A stretch of 64,000 nt of DNA from Streptomyces griseomycini (GTDB lineage: Bacteria; Actinomycetota; Actinomycetes; Streptomycetales; Streptomycetaceae): the NCBI RefSeq assembly GCF_014203535.1, contig NZ_JACHJI010000024.1, positions 1-64,000 of the forward strand, written 5' to 3'. Positions 1 through 9,913 of this stretch are shown here, piece after piece. Numbering within the stretch: the first letter of the stretch is position 1; every line of letters begins with the position of its first letter. A program made the translations under genes and the position numbers. The notes under the pieces were generated by a model that ran no database searches, was not told the origin of the DNA, and worked only from the letters and a program-made list of their open reading frames with translations.

Positions 1-552
1 GGCCGGGCAGTGCGGGTGAGATCCACAGCAGCTTGCCGGTGGGATCGGCGATGACCTGCACGTTCACGCCGTGGCGGCGGTGCTTGTGGGAGAAGCCGGC
101 CCGGCTGTCGCCGACCCGGTCGCACTCGGCGAGCGTTCCGTCGAGCAGGACGTGATGGGGATCGGTCTCCCGCAGGACCCGCAGCGGCCCGGGCGCCCGG
201 CGGGAGAGGTGGCCGACGACGGCGGTGACTAGGCGTGGGCGGTGCCGACGGATATGCCGAAGCCTGCGGCGATCTGGGCGAGCGTGTCATGTCGGCGCAG
301 GCAGACCAGGCCGACGAGAGCACGCTGGTGCGGCGGGAGCTTGCAGCGGCGGTCACCCTCACGGGTGACGATGAGCATGGTCACCCACTCGACCAAGGCG
401 TGCGGGAGGTCGAGTGCGGCAGGATGGGGAACCAACGAGGCTCCTGGGCAGATGACTTGAGACGTCGAACACCTCTCTCAACGGCACAGGAGCCTCGTGC
501 GTTGCGGGAGGCCGCCCCGTCACTCGACCAGTGGCCACTCTGAAAAAGCTCA
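1..552 (-). pseudogene. IS5-family transposase remnant, frameshifted and cut by the window edge
   Basis: The minus strand encodes the same transposase type as the intact copy at 28218-28967. A TTG start near 435 opens a first helix-turn-helix-like segment ending GISVGTAHA. A one-base loss near 230 turns the next Tyr codon into a stop. The downstream part (DGTLAECDRVGD, FSHKHRRHGVNVQV) is intact in the next frame and runs off the window. The element tip lies near 541-552, where TGAAAAAGCTCACTGC resembles the end at 28967-28979. It is inactive. Identity with the 28 kb copy was judged by eye only. Confidence 0.85.
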
Positions 553-643
553 CTGCTTCAGGCACTGACGCAGGGCGGTGTCCATCACGCTCATACGTGA
601 CCGTCGACAAGCCGGAGCCTCGGATCCGCCCGGCCCGACGGGA

Positions 644-1576
644 TCAGAACACCGACAACCCCGTGAGCGTGGTGAAGAGGTCCAGCGCCGCCACTCCGGC
701 GACGGAGTTGCCCCGTTCGTCCAGGCCGGGGCTCCACACGCACAGTGCGCAGCGACCGGGCACGACGGCGATGATGCCGCCGCCCACCCCGCTCTTGCCG
801 GGCAGGCCGACGCGGTAGGCGAAGTCGCCAGCGGCATCATAGGTTCCGCAGGTCAGCATGACGGCGTTGACCTGCTTGGCCTGGCTGCGGGTCAGCAGCC
901 GAGTGCCGTCGGCGCGTATGCCGTGCCGGGCCAGGAGGGTGGCCGCCAGCGCGAGGTCGGCGCAGGAGGCTGTGATCGAGCACTGGCGGAAGTACTGGTC
1001 GAGCAGGAGCGGGACAGGGTTGTCGATGTTGCCGTAGGAGGCCATGAAGTGGCCGAGGGCGGCGTTGCGGTCGCCGTGCGCGGCCTCCGAGGCGGCGACC
1101 GCCAGGTCGAAATCGAGGTCCGGATTCCCGCTCTCGGCACGCAGCAGCCGCAGGAGCTCGCCCGCCGCGTCACCGGTGCGGGTGTGGAGGCGGTCGGTGA
1201 CGACCAGGGCGCCGGCGTTGATGAACGGGTTGCGCGGGATGCCGTTCTCGTACTCGAGCTGTACCAGGGAGTTGAACGGGTTGCCGGAAGGTTCGCGGCC
1301 CACGTGCTCCCACAGTTCGTCGCCCTCATGGGCCAGGTCCAGGGCCAGGGTGAAGACCTTGGTGATGGACTGCGTGGAGAACGGCTCGCGCCACTCGCCC
1401 ACCCCGTGGACGGTGCCGTCCAGCTCGGCGACGGCCATGCCGAAGGCGCGCGGGTCGCGGGCGGCGAGCGCCGGGATGTAGTCGGCGGACCGCCCCCGGC
1501 CGGGCGTCCGCGCGATCTCCTCGGCAATATGTTCCAGAACCTGCTGATAGTCCATCGTCGATGTCACGGCGTCCAT
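644..1576 (-). CDS. glsA: glutaminase
   Basis: Hydrolyses L-glutamine to glutamate and ammonia (glutaminase family, serine beta-lactamase-like fold, cytosolic). The protein is 310 aa from ATG 1576, close to the family length. The catalytic Ser-x-x-Lys is at residues 70-73 (QSITK), followed by conserved blocks NPFINAGA, GNIDNP, CADLALAA and PGKSGVGGGI. The reading frame stays open to 1918, but the upstream part is antisense to an IS256 relic and does not resemble the family. ATG 1555 is an alternative start, and neither start has a strong ribosome site. The gene is isolated between IS remnants with no obvious operon partner. Confidence 0.92.
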   Translation of the reverse strand: MDAVTSTMDYQQVLEHIAEEIARTPGRGRSADYIPALAARDPRAFGMAVAELDGTVHGVGEWREPFSTQSITKVFTLALDLAHEGDELWEHVGREPSGNPFNSLVQLEYENGIPRNPFINAGALVVTDRLHTRTGDAAGELLRLLRAESGNPDLDFDLAVAASEAAHGDRNAALGHFMASYGNIDNPVPLLLDQYFRQCSITASCADLALAATLLARHGIRADGTRLLTRSQAKQVNAVMLTCGTYDAAGDFAYRVGLPGKSGVGGGIIAVVPGRCALCVWSPGLDERGNSVAGVAALDLFTTLTGLSVF

Positions 1577-1744
1577 TGTGCTCACAAGGCCCATGGGGCT
1601 GCGGTGAGGCCCTCGTCGGCGATGGCGCGAACCGCCGGCGACCTCCGATTTCCGCCCGAGGACTTGGCAGGTCGCTACTGTGGATCTTCGCAGTGGACTA
1701 CGCCGAACGCCTGGAAGCGGCCCGCTGCAGGCTTCGTCCAGCCC

Positions 1745-1945
1745 ATGCTCAGCGTAGTCAACGAGGACGGCACCACCGAGTCCGGCTCCCTGATCGACGG
1801 CATCGTCCGCGAGGGCGCGAGGCGGATGCCGGCTGCCGCACTGAAGGCCGGGGTCGACCAGTACATAGCCGAGTTGGCCGGTGAGAGTGACGGGGCCGGG
1901 CGGCGCCTGGTCGTGCACAACGGCCGCCGCCGGCGCCGCACGTGA
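1745..1945 (+). pseudogene. IS256-family transposase, N-terminal scrap
   Basis: This 66-codon piece starts MLSVVNEDGTTESG and continues IVREGARRMPAAAL and GRRLVVHNG. It matches, with few changes, the N-terminus of the longer transposase at 48749. Homology stops at about 1930, and an Arg-rich tail leads to a stop at 1945. It is a truncated relic lying antisense to the region just upstream of the glutaminase gene. Confidence 0.85.
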
Positions 1946-2137
1946 GGTGTAGATCGTCTGGCAGGTGCGGGTTCTGCGATTTCTCGCCCGCCGTCTCGGG
2001 TTGCACTCGAACGCTCTGGCGCATGGTGGACCCCGAGGCGCTTGAGCGGATCACCGCGCGCTGCGCGGCAAGGGGTGTCTCTATGTCTTCCGTCAAGGCA
2101 CTCCTGTCAAGTTTGGGATGGTTCGGGGTTATTGGAG

Positions 2138-3349
2138 TTATGTGGCGAGCTTGATGTCTTTTGGTGCCCGGGATTCGTAGAAGGTGCCGTCGCGGAGCAT
2201 GACGAACAGGACGCTGATGCGTTGGCGGGCGAGTCGGAGGAGGGCTTGGGTGTGGGTCTTGCCGCGTGCTCGCTGGCGGTCGTAGGAGGTGCGGGAGGCG
2301 GGATCGGTGTTCATGCAGGCGAGGGCGGACAGGAACATCGCCCGTTTGAGCTGTCGGTTGCCGCCTCGGGATGCGTGTTCGCCGTGGATCGAGGTCCTCG
2401 ACTGCTTCGTGGTCGGGGCGAGTCTGGCGTAGGAGGCCAGGTGCGTGGCGGTGGGGATGCTGGTGCCGTCGCCGAGGGTGACCAGCAGGACGGCGGCGGT
2501 CCTGACGCCGACGCCGGGCATCGACGTCAGGACCGGGGAAAGAGGGTGAGGCTCCAGCAGGGTGTTGATCTGGGCTTCCATCGCCCGGCGCTCGGTGTGG
2601 ACGGCGGCCAGGGATGCGGCCAAGGAGAGGGTGACGATGTCGAGGGTGCCGGGGACAACGACGGTCTGTTCGTCGAGTGCGTCGAAGACGTCGTCGATCA
2701 GCCGCTGGGCCATGCGGGGGGCTTTCGGGCGGATCAGCTCCAGGAGTCTGCGGCGGCTGGCCTTGCGCAGGGCGGACGGGGAGCCGCAGCGCTCCAGCAG
2801 TCAGGTCACGGCCTGGTGGTCCAGGCGGGGATCCAGGGCGCGCTCCAGGCTGGGGTGGGACTGGGTGAGCAGGCCGCGTATCCGGTTGGACGTGCGGGTG
2901 GCCTCGGCCGCGAGATCCTGGTCGAAACCCACGGGGACCGTAAGTTCGGCGGTGATCTCGTCGGTCGGTTCCAGGGACCGCAGGGTGTGCGGCATGGTGC
3001 GGGCCGCGTCCGCGATCACCGCGGCGTCCTTCGCGTCGATCTTGGCCTCGCCCGGGCAGAGATCGGCGATCCGGCGCATGGCCAGTCCGGGCAGGTAGGC
3101 CACCTGGCAGCCCGCGCCGCGGGCGACGGTCAGCGGCAGGGCACCGGTCAAGGCGGGCTGATCGACAATCACCAGGACGGTGCCGAACTTGTCGCGCAGC
3201 TTGTCGAAGACGGCCCGCGGCCTCGGCTCGCTGTTGGGCAGTGACTTGTCGAAGACCTTCTTCCCGGCCGGAGTGAGTCCGTGACCGTGGTGGGCATTCT
3301 TGCCGACGTCCAGGCCGAGGAACACGCCCACGTCTTCGATCTCGAACAT
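2138..3349 (-). pseudogene. IS110-family transposase interrupted by an in-frame TGA
   Basis: IS110 DEDD recombinase. The N-terminal half carries GLDVGKNAHH, VIVDQPA and the KIDAKDAAVIADAA block. The C-terminal half has MPGVGVRTAAVLL and HASRGGNRQLKRAMFLSA, which holds the nucleophilic Ser region. Both halves are in the same frame, split by a TGA at 2801-2803 where the context (AVT-stop-LLERCGSP) suggests a lost Trp codon. ATG 3349 follows the sequence GGAAGGGGCCCG. IS110 elements encode their guide (bridge) RNA in a non-coding end; less than 70 bp remain before the next IS, so the left end may be incomplete. Confidence 0.88.
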
Positions 3350-3411
3350 CGGGCCCCTTCCTAATACTGCAACGGTGCTTGTCGTGACTGCTGGTCAGAT
3401 CGGTCGTTGGC

Positions 3412-4167
3412 GTGGTCATGGGTGGGGACCTTCTCGATGCCAGGGTGTGGGCGGGTGAACTGGACGCTCTGCATGAGCGGTTCGTGCACCGGTTCAGCCG
3501 GGAGGAGCCGCGTCAGTCGGCACTGGCCTATATGCGAGGGCTGATCGCTCCGTTGGAGCGGAAGAACGGCTGGACGCTGGCCGAGCAGGCCGGTCACGCG
3601 GGCCCGGACCGCATCCATCGACTGCTGAACCGGATCGAGTGGGACGCCGAGGAGGTCCTGGGCGACGTGCGCGACTACGTCGTGGAACATCTCGGCGATC
3701 CCGAGGCGGTGCTCGTTGTGGACGACACCGGCTTCCTCAAGAAAGGCACCCGGTCGGCCGGGGTGCAGTGGCAGTACTCCGGCACTGCGGGCCGTACGGA
3801 GAACAGTCAGATCGGCGTCTTCCTCGCCTACGCAACCGACCGCGGACGGACGTTGATCGATCGCCGCCTGTATCTGCCTACCTCCTGGACCGACGACCGG
3901 GACCGGTGCCGACGGGCGGGCATCGACGACGGCATCGTCTTCGAGACGAAGGTCGCCATGGCCAAGGCGATGATCCGCCGGGCAATCGCGGACAGGGTCC
4001 CGTTTCGGTGGGTGACCGCGGACGCCGGCTACGGCTGCAGCAAGGGCTGGTGCTTCGGACTCGAGCAGGCCGACGTCTTCCACGTCATGGCCACCACCCG
4101 CCATGACACGATCGTCACCCGCTGGGCGCTCGACTGCCGAACAGGGCGTTCCATGTGCGGAGCATGA
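3412..4167 (+). pseudogene. IS701-family transposase, C-terminally truncated
   Basis: IS701-type DDE transposase beginning at GTG 3412 (ATG 3418 also possible). Visible family blocks are VLVVDDTGFLKKG (first Asp), the RTENSQIGVFLAYA region, LYLPTSWTDDRDRCRRAG, and FRWVTADAGYG (second Asp). Homology stops after FHVMATTRHDTIV. The last 16 or so residues are unrelated, and the third catalytic residue region is missing, since family members are near 400 aa against 251 here. The start abuts the IS110 relic head to head. Confidence 0.85.
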
Positions 4168-4623
4168 GGTCGGTACGCTACCGTCCCGGCATCGGGGCGA
4201 ACGGCTGGGCATTCCGTCCGGCAACCGTCCGTGAGGACGCCGCCGTCCGTCGGCGTCCCGTTCGCCGTCAGGGTGTGCCATTGGTGCCGCGCACGGTGAC
4301 TGCCGCAGGCCGGAGGGCGCGCTCACCCGCTGTTCGCGCGTCGCGACGGGGGTGCCGGCCTGGCCGCTCGCCACGGCCTCCGCTCCCGTACGCATCGGCG
4401 TTGTTCGTTCGGACACGTCCACCGCATCAACTTTCCCCTCCTTGAACGCTGTTACAGGCATGTCGTGCGACTGCGACGGCATTTCCGCAGGTCGACGGGA
4501 TAATCCATCTCACGCGATCCCGCAATCTTCATGTTCATACGAACATGCTATGTGCGATTGGTGTTACAGTGTGGTCGCGTTTGCCGACGGTGCGCCCGTC
4601 TTACCGATTCAGGGGGGATCAAG
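4168..4623. other. intergenic region without a recognisable gene
   Basis: Downstream of the broken IS701 element. No open frame looks coding; the long antisense frame here is a codon-bias shadow. The only structure seen is the palindrome at 4532-4545, listed separately, and an AT-richer stretch (4510-4575) that probably holds the promoter of the lipoprotein relic. Confidence 0.5.
4532..4545. promoter_or_regulatory. TGTTC-N4-GAACA palindrome, putative DeoR-type operator
   Basis: TGTTC at 4532-4536, spacer ATAC, GAACA at 4541-4545. The same arms with spacer GTTT overlap the promoter of the DeoR gene at 8165-8178. The site lies 79 bp before the GTG of the lipoprotein relic. Unlike the three minus-strand sites, it is not set in a TTGTTC-N17-TTAGAA promoter. 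Confidence 0.5.
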
Positions 4624-5264
4624 GTGAAGCCTCGCAACGTCCGTACCGTCGCCGTCTTCGGCGTCGTTCCGGTCGTCCTGACCGGCGGATGCGGCTCGCA
4701 CGGCAGCAGTTCCGGCAAGAAGTCCGACAGTACGCGCACAGGACACCAGAGGACCGGTCACTTGAAGCCGGGCACCACGAACGCCCTGCGCGACGTGCGG
4801 ATCGTGAACTGCGCGTACGACGATGCCGTCGAGCGTCTGGCAGCGCGGTGCGCAACGGCGGCAGTCTGCCCTACGCCTACGGCCTCACTGGGAAGTTCAC
4901 GACCGGCACCGGCGACGCCACCGTCCCGACCCCGGCGTCCCGCGGCGATGTCGTGATCGACGAAGGCGTTTGGGCGGACCTCGGCCTTCAAGCCCTGACA
5001 CGGTGCCCGGACAGGGGCGTCCCGCCCTCGTCGTCCGTCCCCTCCCCCGTATGGCTGCCGACCGGCCGCGGGACGGTGAACACCCCGCGGAGTCCGTCGA
5101 GCGACGCGACAGAGGATCATCCCCGTGGGCAGTGGCCCTGCCCCGGAGGAGGCGTTCGACGGGGCGCGGCTCCGTATCCCGCCGGGCAGCGGGGAGGATC
5201 CCTGCCGCCGCATGCGCCGGCAGCACTTCTCGTTCAAGTCCGCTCACCGTCTCCGGATCGCTGA
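4624..5264 (+). pseudogene. putative lipoprotein gene, probably frameshifted
   Basis: GTG 4624 follows AGGGGGGATCAAG, a strong ribosome site. The N-terminus MKPRNVRTVAVFGVVPVVLT followed by GGC looks like a lipoprotein signal with Cys23, and a Ser/Lys-rich spacer follows. The frame closes at 4956 with a low-complexity tail. From about 4850 the third frame gives more protein-like sequence (NGGSLPYAYGLTGKFTTG, GDVVIDEGVWADLGLQAL). A single indel near 4850 would join the two. Family not recognised. The alternative is a genuine 110-aa lipoprotein with a poor tail. Confidence 0.45.
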
Positions 5265-5338
5265 CGGGTCACCCGGTATGGAACCGGTCGTCCGGCGAGG
5301 CGGAAGCCGTGTGACACCTGGAGAGATTGGAGACGGTA

Positions 5339-6166
5339 GTGATCACGAAGCAGTGCGCAGGTGTCGGTACAGCGGACATCCTCGTGCGCATGGAGACCAA
5401 CCTGGCGGAGCACGCGGCCCACCTGCACCGGCAGGTGAGCGGTGCGACGGTGACCGAGACGGACGATCTGCTGATCGCCGACAGCGGGACCGACGACGAC
5501 ACGTTCAACATCGTGGCGGCCGCACGCTTCGCCCCCGGGCAGGCCGTGGCTCGCATCGAATCGACGGTCCACACGCTGAAGGCCGCGGGACGCCCCTTCT
5601 CCTGGTGGGTCGGACCCGCTTCCACGCCCTCGGACCTCTCCGGCCGCCTCGAGGCGGCCGGCCTCGGAGCGACCGAGAGCGAGACGGCGATGTGGGCGCC
5701 CCTCGATGCGCTCCCGCCCCGTCCCCACGTCGCGGAGTTGGACGTCCATCAGGTCAGGACCCCTGAACAGCTCGCCGACTATGCAGCGGTGCTGTCCGCG
5801 AACTGGGACCCGCCGGCCACCACGGTGCGGGCCTTCTACCGCGACGCGGCCCACTGGGCCCTCCGACCCGACTGTCCTGCCCGGTACCTCGTCGGGTACC
5901 ACCGTGACCAGCCGGTCTGCTCGGCGGAAGTCTTCCACCACGCCGGTGTGGCCGGCATCTACAACATCAGCACCCTCGCCGGCCACCGCCGACGCGGCTA
6001 CGGCGGCGCCATCACCGTGGCCGCGCTGCACGCGGCACGCGAACACGGCCGGTGCCGCGCGGTGCTCCAGGCGACAGCGGACGGTGAGCCGGTCTACCGG
6101 CGCCTGGGGTTCACGGCGTGCGGCAGCTTCACGGAGCACGCTTTCCGCCCGCAGGACTTCGCATGA
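5339..6166 (+). CDS. GNAT-family N-acetyltransferase
   Basis: Likely acetyl-CoA-dependent N-acyltransferase, substrate unknown. About 275 aa with two GNAT-like halves. The C-terminal half carries the acetyl-CoA binding signature GHRRRGYGGAIT (R-x-x-G-x-G/A) and the terminal PVYRRLGF block. GTG 5339 is preferred because GGAG sits 6 nt upstream; TTG 5327 in the same frame is the alternative. It lies 180 bp before the alpha/beta hydrolase on the same strand and may be independently transcribed. Confidence 0.85.
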   Translation: MITKQCAGVGTADILVRMETNLAEHAAHLHRQVSGATVTETDDLLIADSGTDDDTFNIVAAARFAPGQAVARIESTVHTLKAAGRPFSWWVGPASTPSDLSGRLEAAGLGATESETAMWAPLDALPPRPHVAELDVHQVRTPEQLADYAAVLSANWDPPATTVRAFYRDAAHWALRPDCPARYLVGYHRDQPVCSAEVFHHAGVAGIYNISTLAGHRRRGYGGAITVAALHAAREHGRCRAVLQATADGEPVYRRLGFTACGSFTEHAFRPQDFA

Positions 6167-6346
6167 CCCCGAGGTGTCCCCGCGGCGCTGACCCGGGGGC
6201 GAGAGGGCGTGCGAGCCGCCCCGCCGGTCACGCCCCGCGCCGCTCTGGTGCGTCCCGGCGTGCGGCAGGGGCAGCCGTCTCGACGACCGCCTCACCTCCC
6301 CTGCCCCCGGCGAGCCCCACACGGAAGATCACTCGGGAGTGGTGAC

Positions 6347-7225
6347 ATGCAGACACAGACGCGCCGGACCGCAGCAGGCGTGGCCTACGACGTCCTCGGC
6401 AGCGGTGAGACGACACTGCTCCTGCTTCACGGCGGTTCGGGCCGTCGTCAGTGGTTCGACTTCCTGGCTTCTCTGCTGTCGGACGAAACGCGGATGGTTC
6501 GTCCTGACATGCCGGGCCACGGGGAGTCGCCGGCGACCCCTGGGGCCTACCGGCTGGAGGACTCGGCCGCGGCCGTGGCCGAGGTCCTGGAACACGCCGG
6601 AGCCCCGCCCTGCTGGGTGGTGGGACACTCCCACGGCGCCCACGTGGGTGGCGTGCTCGCGGAGGACCGACCCGATCTGGTGGCCGGCCTGGTCATCGGC
6701 GACGCTCCGATGACCCGCGGCAGAATGCTCGCCCACATGCAGTCGGCCTACGGGATCAATCGATCGTGGCGGACTCTGACCACCGTCGTCTCGTCGGAGC
6801 GCGATGTGCTGGACGGCCTCCTGGCGCTGGAGGTCCCGACCCCGCAGGGAACCGCCACGATGGCCGACGTCTTCGGCGGGGACCACCCGTACGTCCGGGA
6901 GATGGCCGCTTCCCTGTTCCGGCACGACGGCGACTTTCTCGACGCGGTGACGCAGCGCTTCACCGATACGTACCGGCGGCTGGACGAGGGCCTGCTGGGC
7001 CGGTTGGGCGTCCCCGTCGCGCTGCTCCGGGCCGACCCGGCGGCCGGCGGCCTCCTCACCGACGCGGACGTCGAGTTCATCAGGACGCAGGTCCCCGACG
7101 TACGGATCGCACAGCTGCACGGTGTGGGACACGGACTTCAGCTCCAGGACCCGGAGCAGGTGGCCCGTGCCCTGCGGCATCTGATCGCCGACGGCCGGGC
7201 CGGAGGTTCCCCGGCGCGGTCCTGA
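6347..7225 (+). CDS. alpha/beta-hydrolase fold protein
   Basis: 292-aa hydrolase of the alpha/beta fold, cytosolic, substrate unknown. The oxyanion motif HGGSG is near residue 28. The nucleophile elbow is GHSHG with Ser95, and the catalytic His is in GVGHG near residue 262. ATG 6347 has GGGAG 7 nt upstream. It is convergent with the DeoR gene, with 132 bp between their stops. Related sequences are usually annotated as haloalkane dehalogenase-, esterase- or peroxidase-like; nothing here decides between them. Confidence 0.88.
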   Translation: MQTQTRRTAAGVAYDVLGSGETTLLLLHGGSGRRQWFDFLASLLSDETRMVRPDMPGHGESPATPGAYRLEDSAAAVAEVLEHAGAPPCWVVGHSHGAHVGGVLAEDRPDLVAGLVIGDAPMTRGRMLAHMQSAYGINRSWRTLTTVVSSERDVLDGLLALEVPTPQGTATMADVFGGDHPYVREMAASLFRHDGDFLDAVTQRFTDTYRRLDEGLLGRLGVPVALLRADPAAGGLLTDADVEFIRTQVPDVRIAQLHGVGHGLQLQDPEQVARALRHLIADGRAGGSPARS

Positions 7226-7357
7226 GCACCGGCAGGCGGAGCGCAGGAGGCCGCGACACGGCCTGCGCGGAGCCGAGGCCGGCGCACACCGGGGCCCGTG
7301 CGGACGGCCGCCGCGTGAGACAGGTCTCGCCGGCCCCGGACACGGAGCCGGCGGCCG

Positions 7358-8143
7358 TCACGCCAGGTGGACCTCGACCCCGGCCTCCCTCAGCGTCTGG
7401 AGGGTGAGCGGCCCGTTCGGATGGGTCTGCACGTCCTTCGCCGCGGCATCGGTGACGAAGACGCCCACCGCGCTCAGCGGAGCCACCCGGCTGAACGCTC
7501 GCACGCCGAGTTTGGTGGCGTCCGCCACCACGATGGTTCGCGCCGCCTGCACGAGACCCACCTGCTTGACCGCCGCGTCGTCGAGGGAGAGCTCCGTCCA
7601 GCCGCGTTCGGCGTGGACCCCGCCGATCGACATGACGAAGCAGTCGAAGCTCAGGGCTTCCAGGGTGCGCAGCGCCAGAGGGCCCACCAGCGAGCGTTCA
7701 CCCGGACGTGATCGCCCTCCCATGACGAGAAGTTCGATGCCCGGCCTGTCCGCCAGGACCTCGGCTGCCTGCAGGCTCAGCACGGCCACCGTGAGCGGGG
7801 CGCGCTCCACCAGGTGTTCGGCGACGTGAACTGTGGTGGTGCCCGCATCCAGCAGCACTCTCGACCCCGGTTCGATCATCGCGGCGACCGCCGCCCCCAG
7901 CCGGTCCTTGGTCGCGGCCTGCCACTCGCGACGGGCGAGGAAGCCCCCGCCCTCTTCCCGCGGGCGCACGGGAACGGCGCCCCCGTGGACCCGGCGCAGC
8001 AGGCCCTGGCTCTCCAGCGCGTTCAGGTCCCGGCGAACGGTCATCTCCGAGACGCCGAGACGTTCGGCCAGTTCCGACACGGACAGCTTGCCCGCGTTCT
8101 GGACAAGCCGCAGGGTCAGGTCAAGACGGTCTCCGGCGCTCAT
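7358..8143 (-). CDS. DeoR/GlpR-family transcriptional regulator
   Basis: 261-aa regulator. The N-terminal DeoR winged helix has LSVSELAERLGVSEMTVRRD at about residues 19-38, then GLLRRVHGGA. The C-terminal DeoRC sensor domain has LLDAGTTTVHVAEHL and VVADATKLG, the phospho-sugar-binding fold seen in this family. The promoter at 8151-8179 contains a perfect TGTTC-N4-GAACA palindrome and its -10 lies only 7 nt before the ATG, so the mRNA is probably leaderless and autoregulated. Similar promoters precede the genes at 16102 and 18910, so the protein is a good candidate regulator of a local regulon. The effector is unknown. Confidence 0.9.
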   Translation of the reverse strand: MSAGDRLDLTLRLVQNAGKLSVSELAERLGVSEMTVRRDLNALESQGLLRRVHGGAVPVRPREEGGGFLARREWQAATKDRLGAAVAAMIEPGSRVLLDAGTTTVHVAEHLVERAPLTVAVLSLQAAEVLADRPGIELLVMGGRSRPGERSLVGPLALRTLEALSFDCFVMSIGGVHAERGWTELSLDDAAVKQVGLVQAARTIVVADATKLGVRAFSRVAPLSAVGVFVTDAAAKDVQTHPNGPLTLQTLREAGVEVHLA

Positions 8144-8150
8144 GCGCTAT

Positions 8151-8179
8151 TTCTAACACCACTCTGTTCGTTTGAACAA
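8151..8179 (-). promoter_or_regulatory. promoter and operator of the DeoR gene
   Basis: Read on the minus strand: TTGTTC (8179-8174), 17-nt spacer, TTAGAA (8156-8151), then 7 nt to the ATG at 8143. The palindrome TGTTC-GTTT-GAACA (8165-8178, plus strand) overlaps the -35 and spacer, an ideal repressor position. The same hexamers and spacing occur at 16264-16292 and 19026-19054. Confidence 0.65.
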
Positions 8180-8644
8180 ACGAGGGGCCCGCCGCCTCGC
8201 TGTCGGGTATCGCGCCTACGAGGGAATGGGCGGAATGTTCACGCCGTGACGCCGTCCGGTTGCCCGGGGGCAGGGCCCGACGCGCTTTCCATCGCCCAGG
8301 CCGACCGGCGACGCCGAAGCCGTGAACTGCGCGAACACGTCCGCGGTCGGGGCCGCGCGACGGCGGACGCGCACGCCGCACGCCTGAGTCCCCGGTGCCC
8401 AGCACATCGGGGAAAGCGGTGCTCAGGACGGCGTGGGAGTGGTCGTCGACGGCGTGCCGATGCCGTCCTCGGCGCAGTCGGCGGGACGGGCGGAGCTGCG
8501 TGCCTGTGCCGGAACACCGGTCGAGGAGCGTGAAGGACGAGAACCACGACAAGGACATCAGGGCATCACGAGACGAGGCACGCATGACACGCATAACGCT
8601 CTTCCCGCTCGATCTCGAGGCCCCCGGGAGGCCGAAGAAGTGTG
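8180..8644. other. region without a recognisable intact gene
   Basis: Between the DeoR promoter and the SGNH-hydrolase relic. All frames give low-complexity Arg/Pro/Ala-rich translations with no family motif. Nothing else was seen. Confidence 0.4.
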
Positions 8645-9500
8645 CAGGATGTTCCGACCATCGTGTCCCTGGGCGACAGCGGGAGTGCTACCGGTCGGAC
8701 ACGACCGGTAGCACGAGCGCGGCCGTTCCCTCCAGGGGGGATGCTCAAGACGGTGAACCCGGCGTGCTCCGGGGCGAGCGCGGAGAACATCCCACCGCTC
8801 GAGGCGGGCGGAAAGCCGTCCGGGCGCGAACAGTCGCAGGACGGTCGGCTGGATCAGGTGGCGAAGCAGGACAGCGTCCGGGCCATCGTCCCCGTCAGCG
8901 GCAACGACGTGGGTTTCGGCGACATCATCGCCGACTGCATCACTGCGTCCGAGAACCCGTTCGGGACGTCGTGCCACGTCTCGGAACAGGCCGCCCTGAA
9001 CACGAAGCCCGACCGGACCGTGGTCCTCCTCGGCAAGGCCGTCAAGGACATTCGATCCGTCATGGCCGAGAACGGGTACGAGGAGACCGGTGTGAACACC
9101 TACCGGCTGGTCGTCCAGTCCCACCCGTCCCGCTGCCTCGCGCATCGGAAACGCGCTATCCGGAGAACGGCACCCTGGCGAACAGCCGGGCCTACCAGGG
9201 GTGCCCACCGGGCGATCAGGACCTCGGCCGGGCACGGGGCTCCCTGGTTCCCGCGCTCTCGTCCGGGATCGGTGCCTCGCCCACGCGCACAACGCCGGTT
9301 TCACCGACCTGAGCGACGCCTTCCAGGGCACGAGACCTGCTCGGAGTCCACCATCGCGGACGCGAAGAACCGCCCGGCCTCGGCGGCCACGGACTGGACC
9401 CGCTGCTTCAGCACCGGCGTGTTCCAGGGAGGCCTCAAAAGATCCTTCCACCCGAACGCCTGCGGACAGCGGGCGCTCGGCGACTTCCTCGGCACAGTGG
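8645..9500 (+). pseudogene. decayed secreted SGNH/GDSL-type esterase
   Basis: Fragments of a Streptomyces SGNH hydrolase lie in order but in several frames. IVSLGDSGS (nucleophile block I) is near 8663, NPACSGASAENIPP near 8755, and VPVSGNDVGFGDIIADC (block III, GND) near 8890. These are followed by VLLGKAVKDIRSVMAENGY, then PENGTLANSRAYQGCP in the next frame, and finally TGVFQGGLKRSFHPNACGQ with the catalytic His block in another frame. At least two frameshifts and missing pieces show that it is inactive. It would have been a secreted lipase/esterase. Confidence 0.7.
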
Positions 9501-9913
9501 TGGTTCCGTACGGGGTGGTGCAACGCGGGCGGCGCGTACAAGTGCGTCCCGGGCGGACGGACGACCAGATGTCGTTCGGCTACGTCCGCCAGGCGGTCCT
9601 CCCCCGTCCGCGCCACGTCGGTCCTCGAGCGGGGCGCTCGGCACGGCCCTCGCGATGCGCCGGGTGTGCTCTCGACTGAGGACTTCCGGCGGAACGGCTT
9701 CAAGCACGGCCAGCGGAAGCGGACCTCCCCCTGGTTTCCCGGAACCGGGGCGCGCGGCACCGTGCGGATGCCGCGCGGCGGCCTGCCACCCGCACCTCGG
9801 GACACCGGGCCAGGACCGGAGACCGGCGAAGGGCCGCCTGCCTCGGGGTACCAAAGCACAGAGGCAGGGCTCGTCGCACGGGACCGTCGGCCAACGCCGG
9901 CCCTGAGACGGGT
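9501..9913. other. region without a recognisable gene
   Basis: Follows the SGNH relic. No frame shows family-like sequence and no repeat was noticed. It is probably residual decayed DNA. Confidence 0.4.

Noticed and set aside
578..1945. 455-codon plus-strand open frame
   Set aside because: It is antisense to the glutaminase gene and only its last 67 codons (IS256 scrap) resemble a protein; the rest is a codon-bias shadow.
2801..2803. TGA in the IS110 gene as a selenocysteine codon
   Set aside because: The family has Trp here, and a neighbouring IS5 gene shows the same kind of change; a nonsense mutation is simpler.
3361..4482. 373-codon minus-strand open frame
   Set aside because: Antisense shadow of the IS701 transposase, with no recognisable motif.
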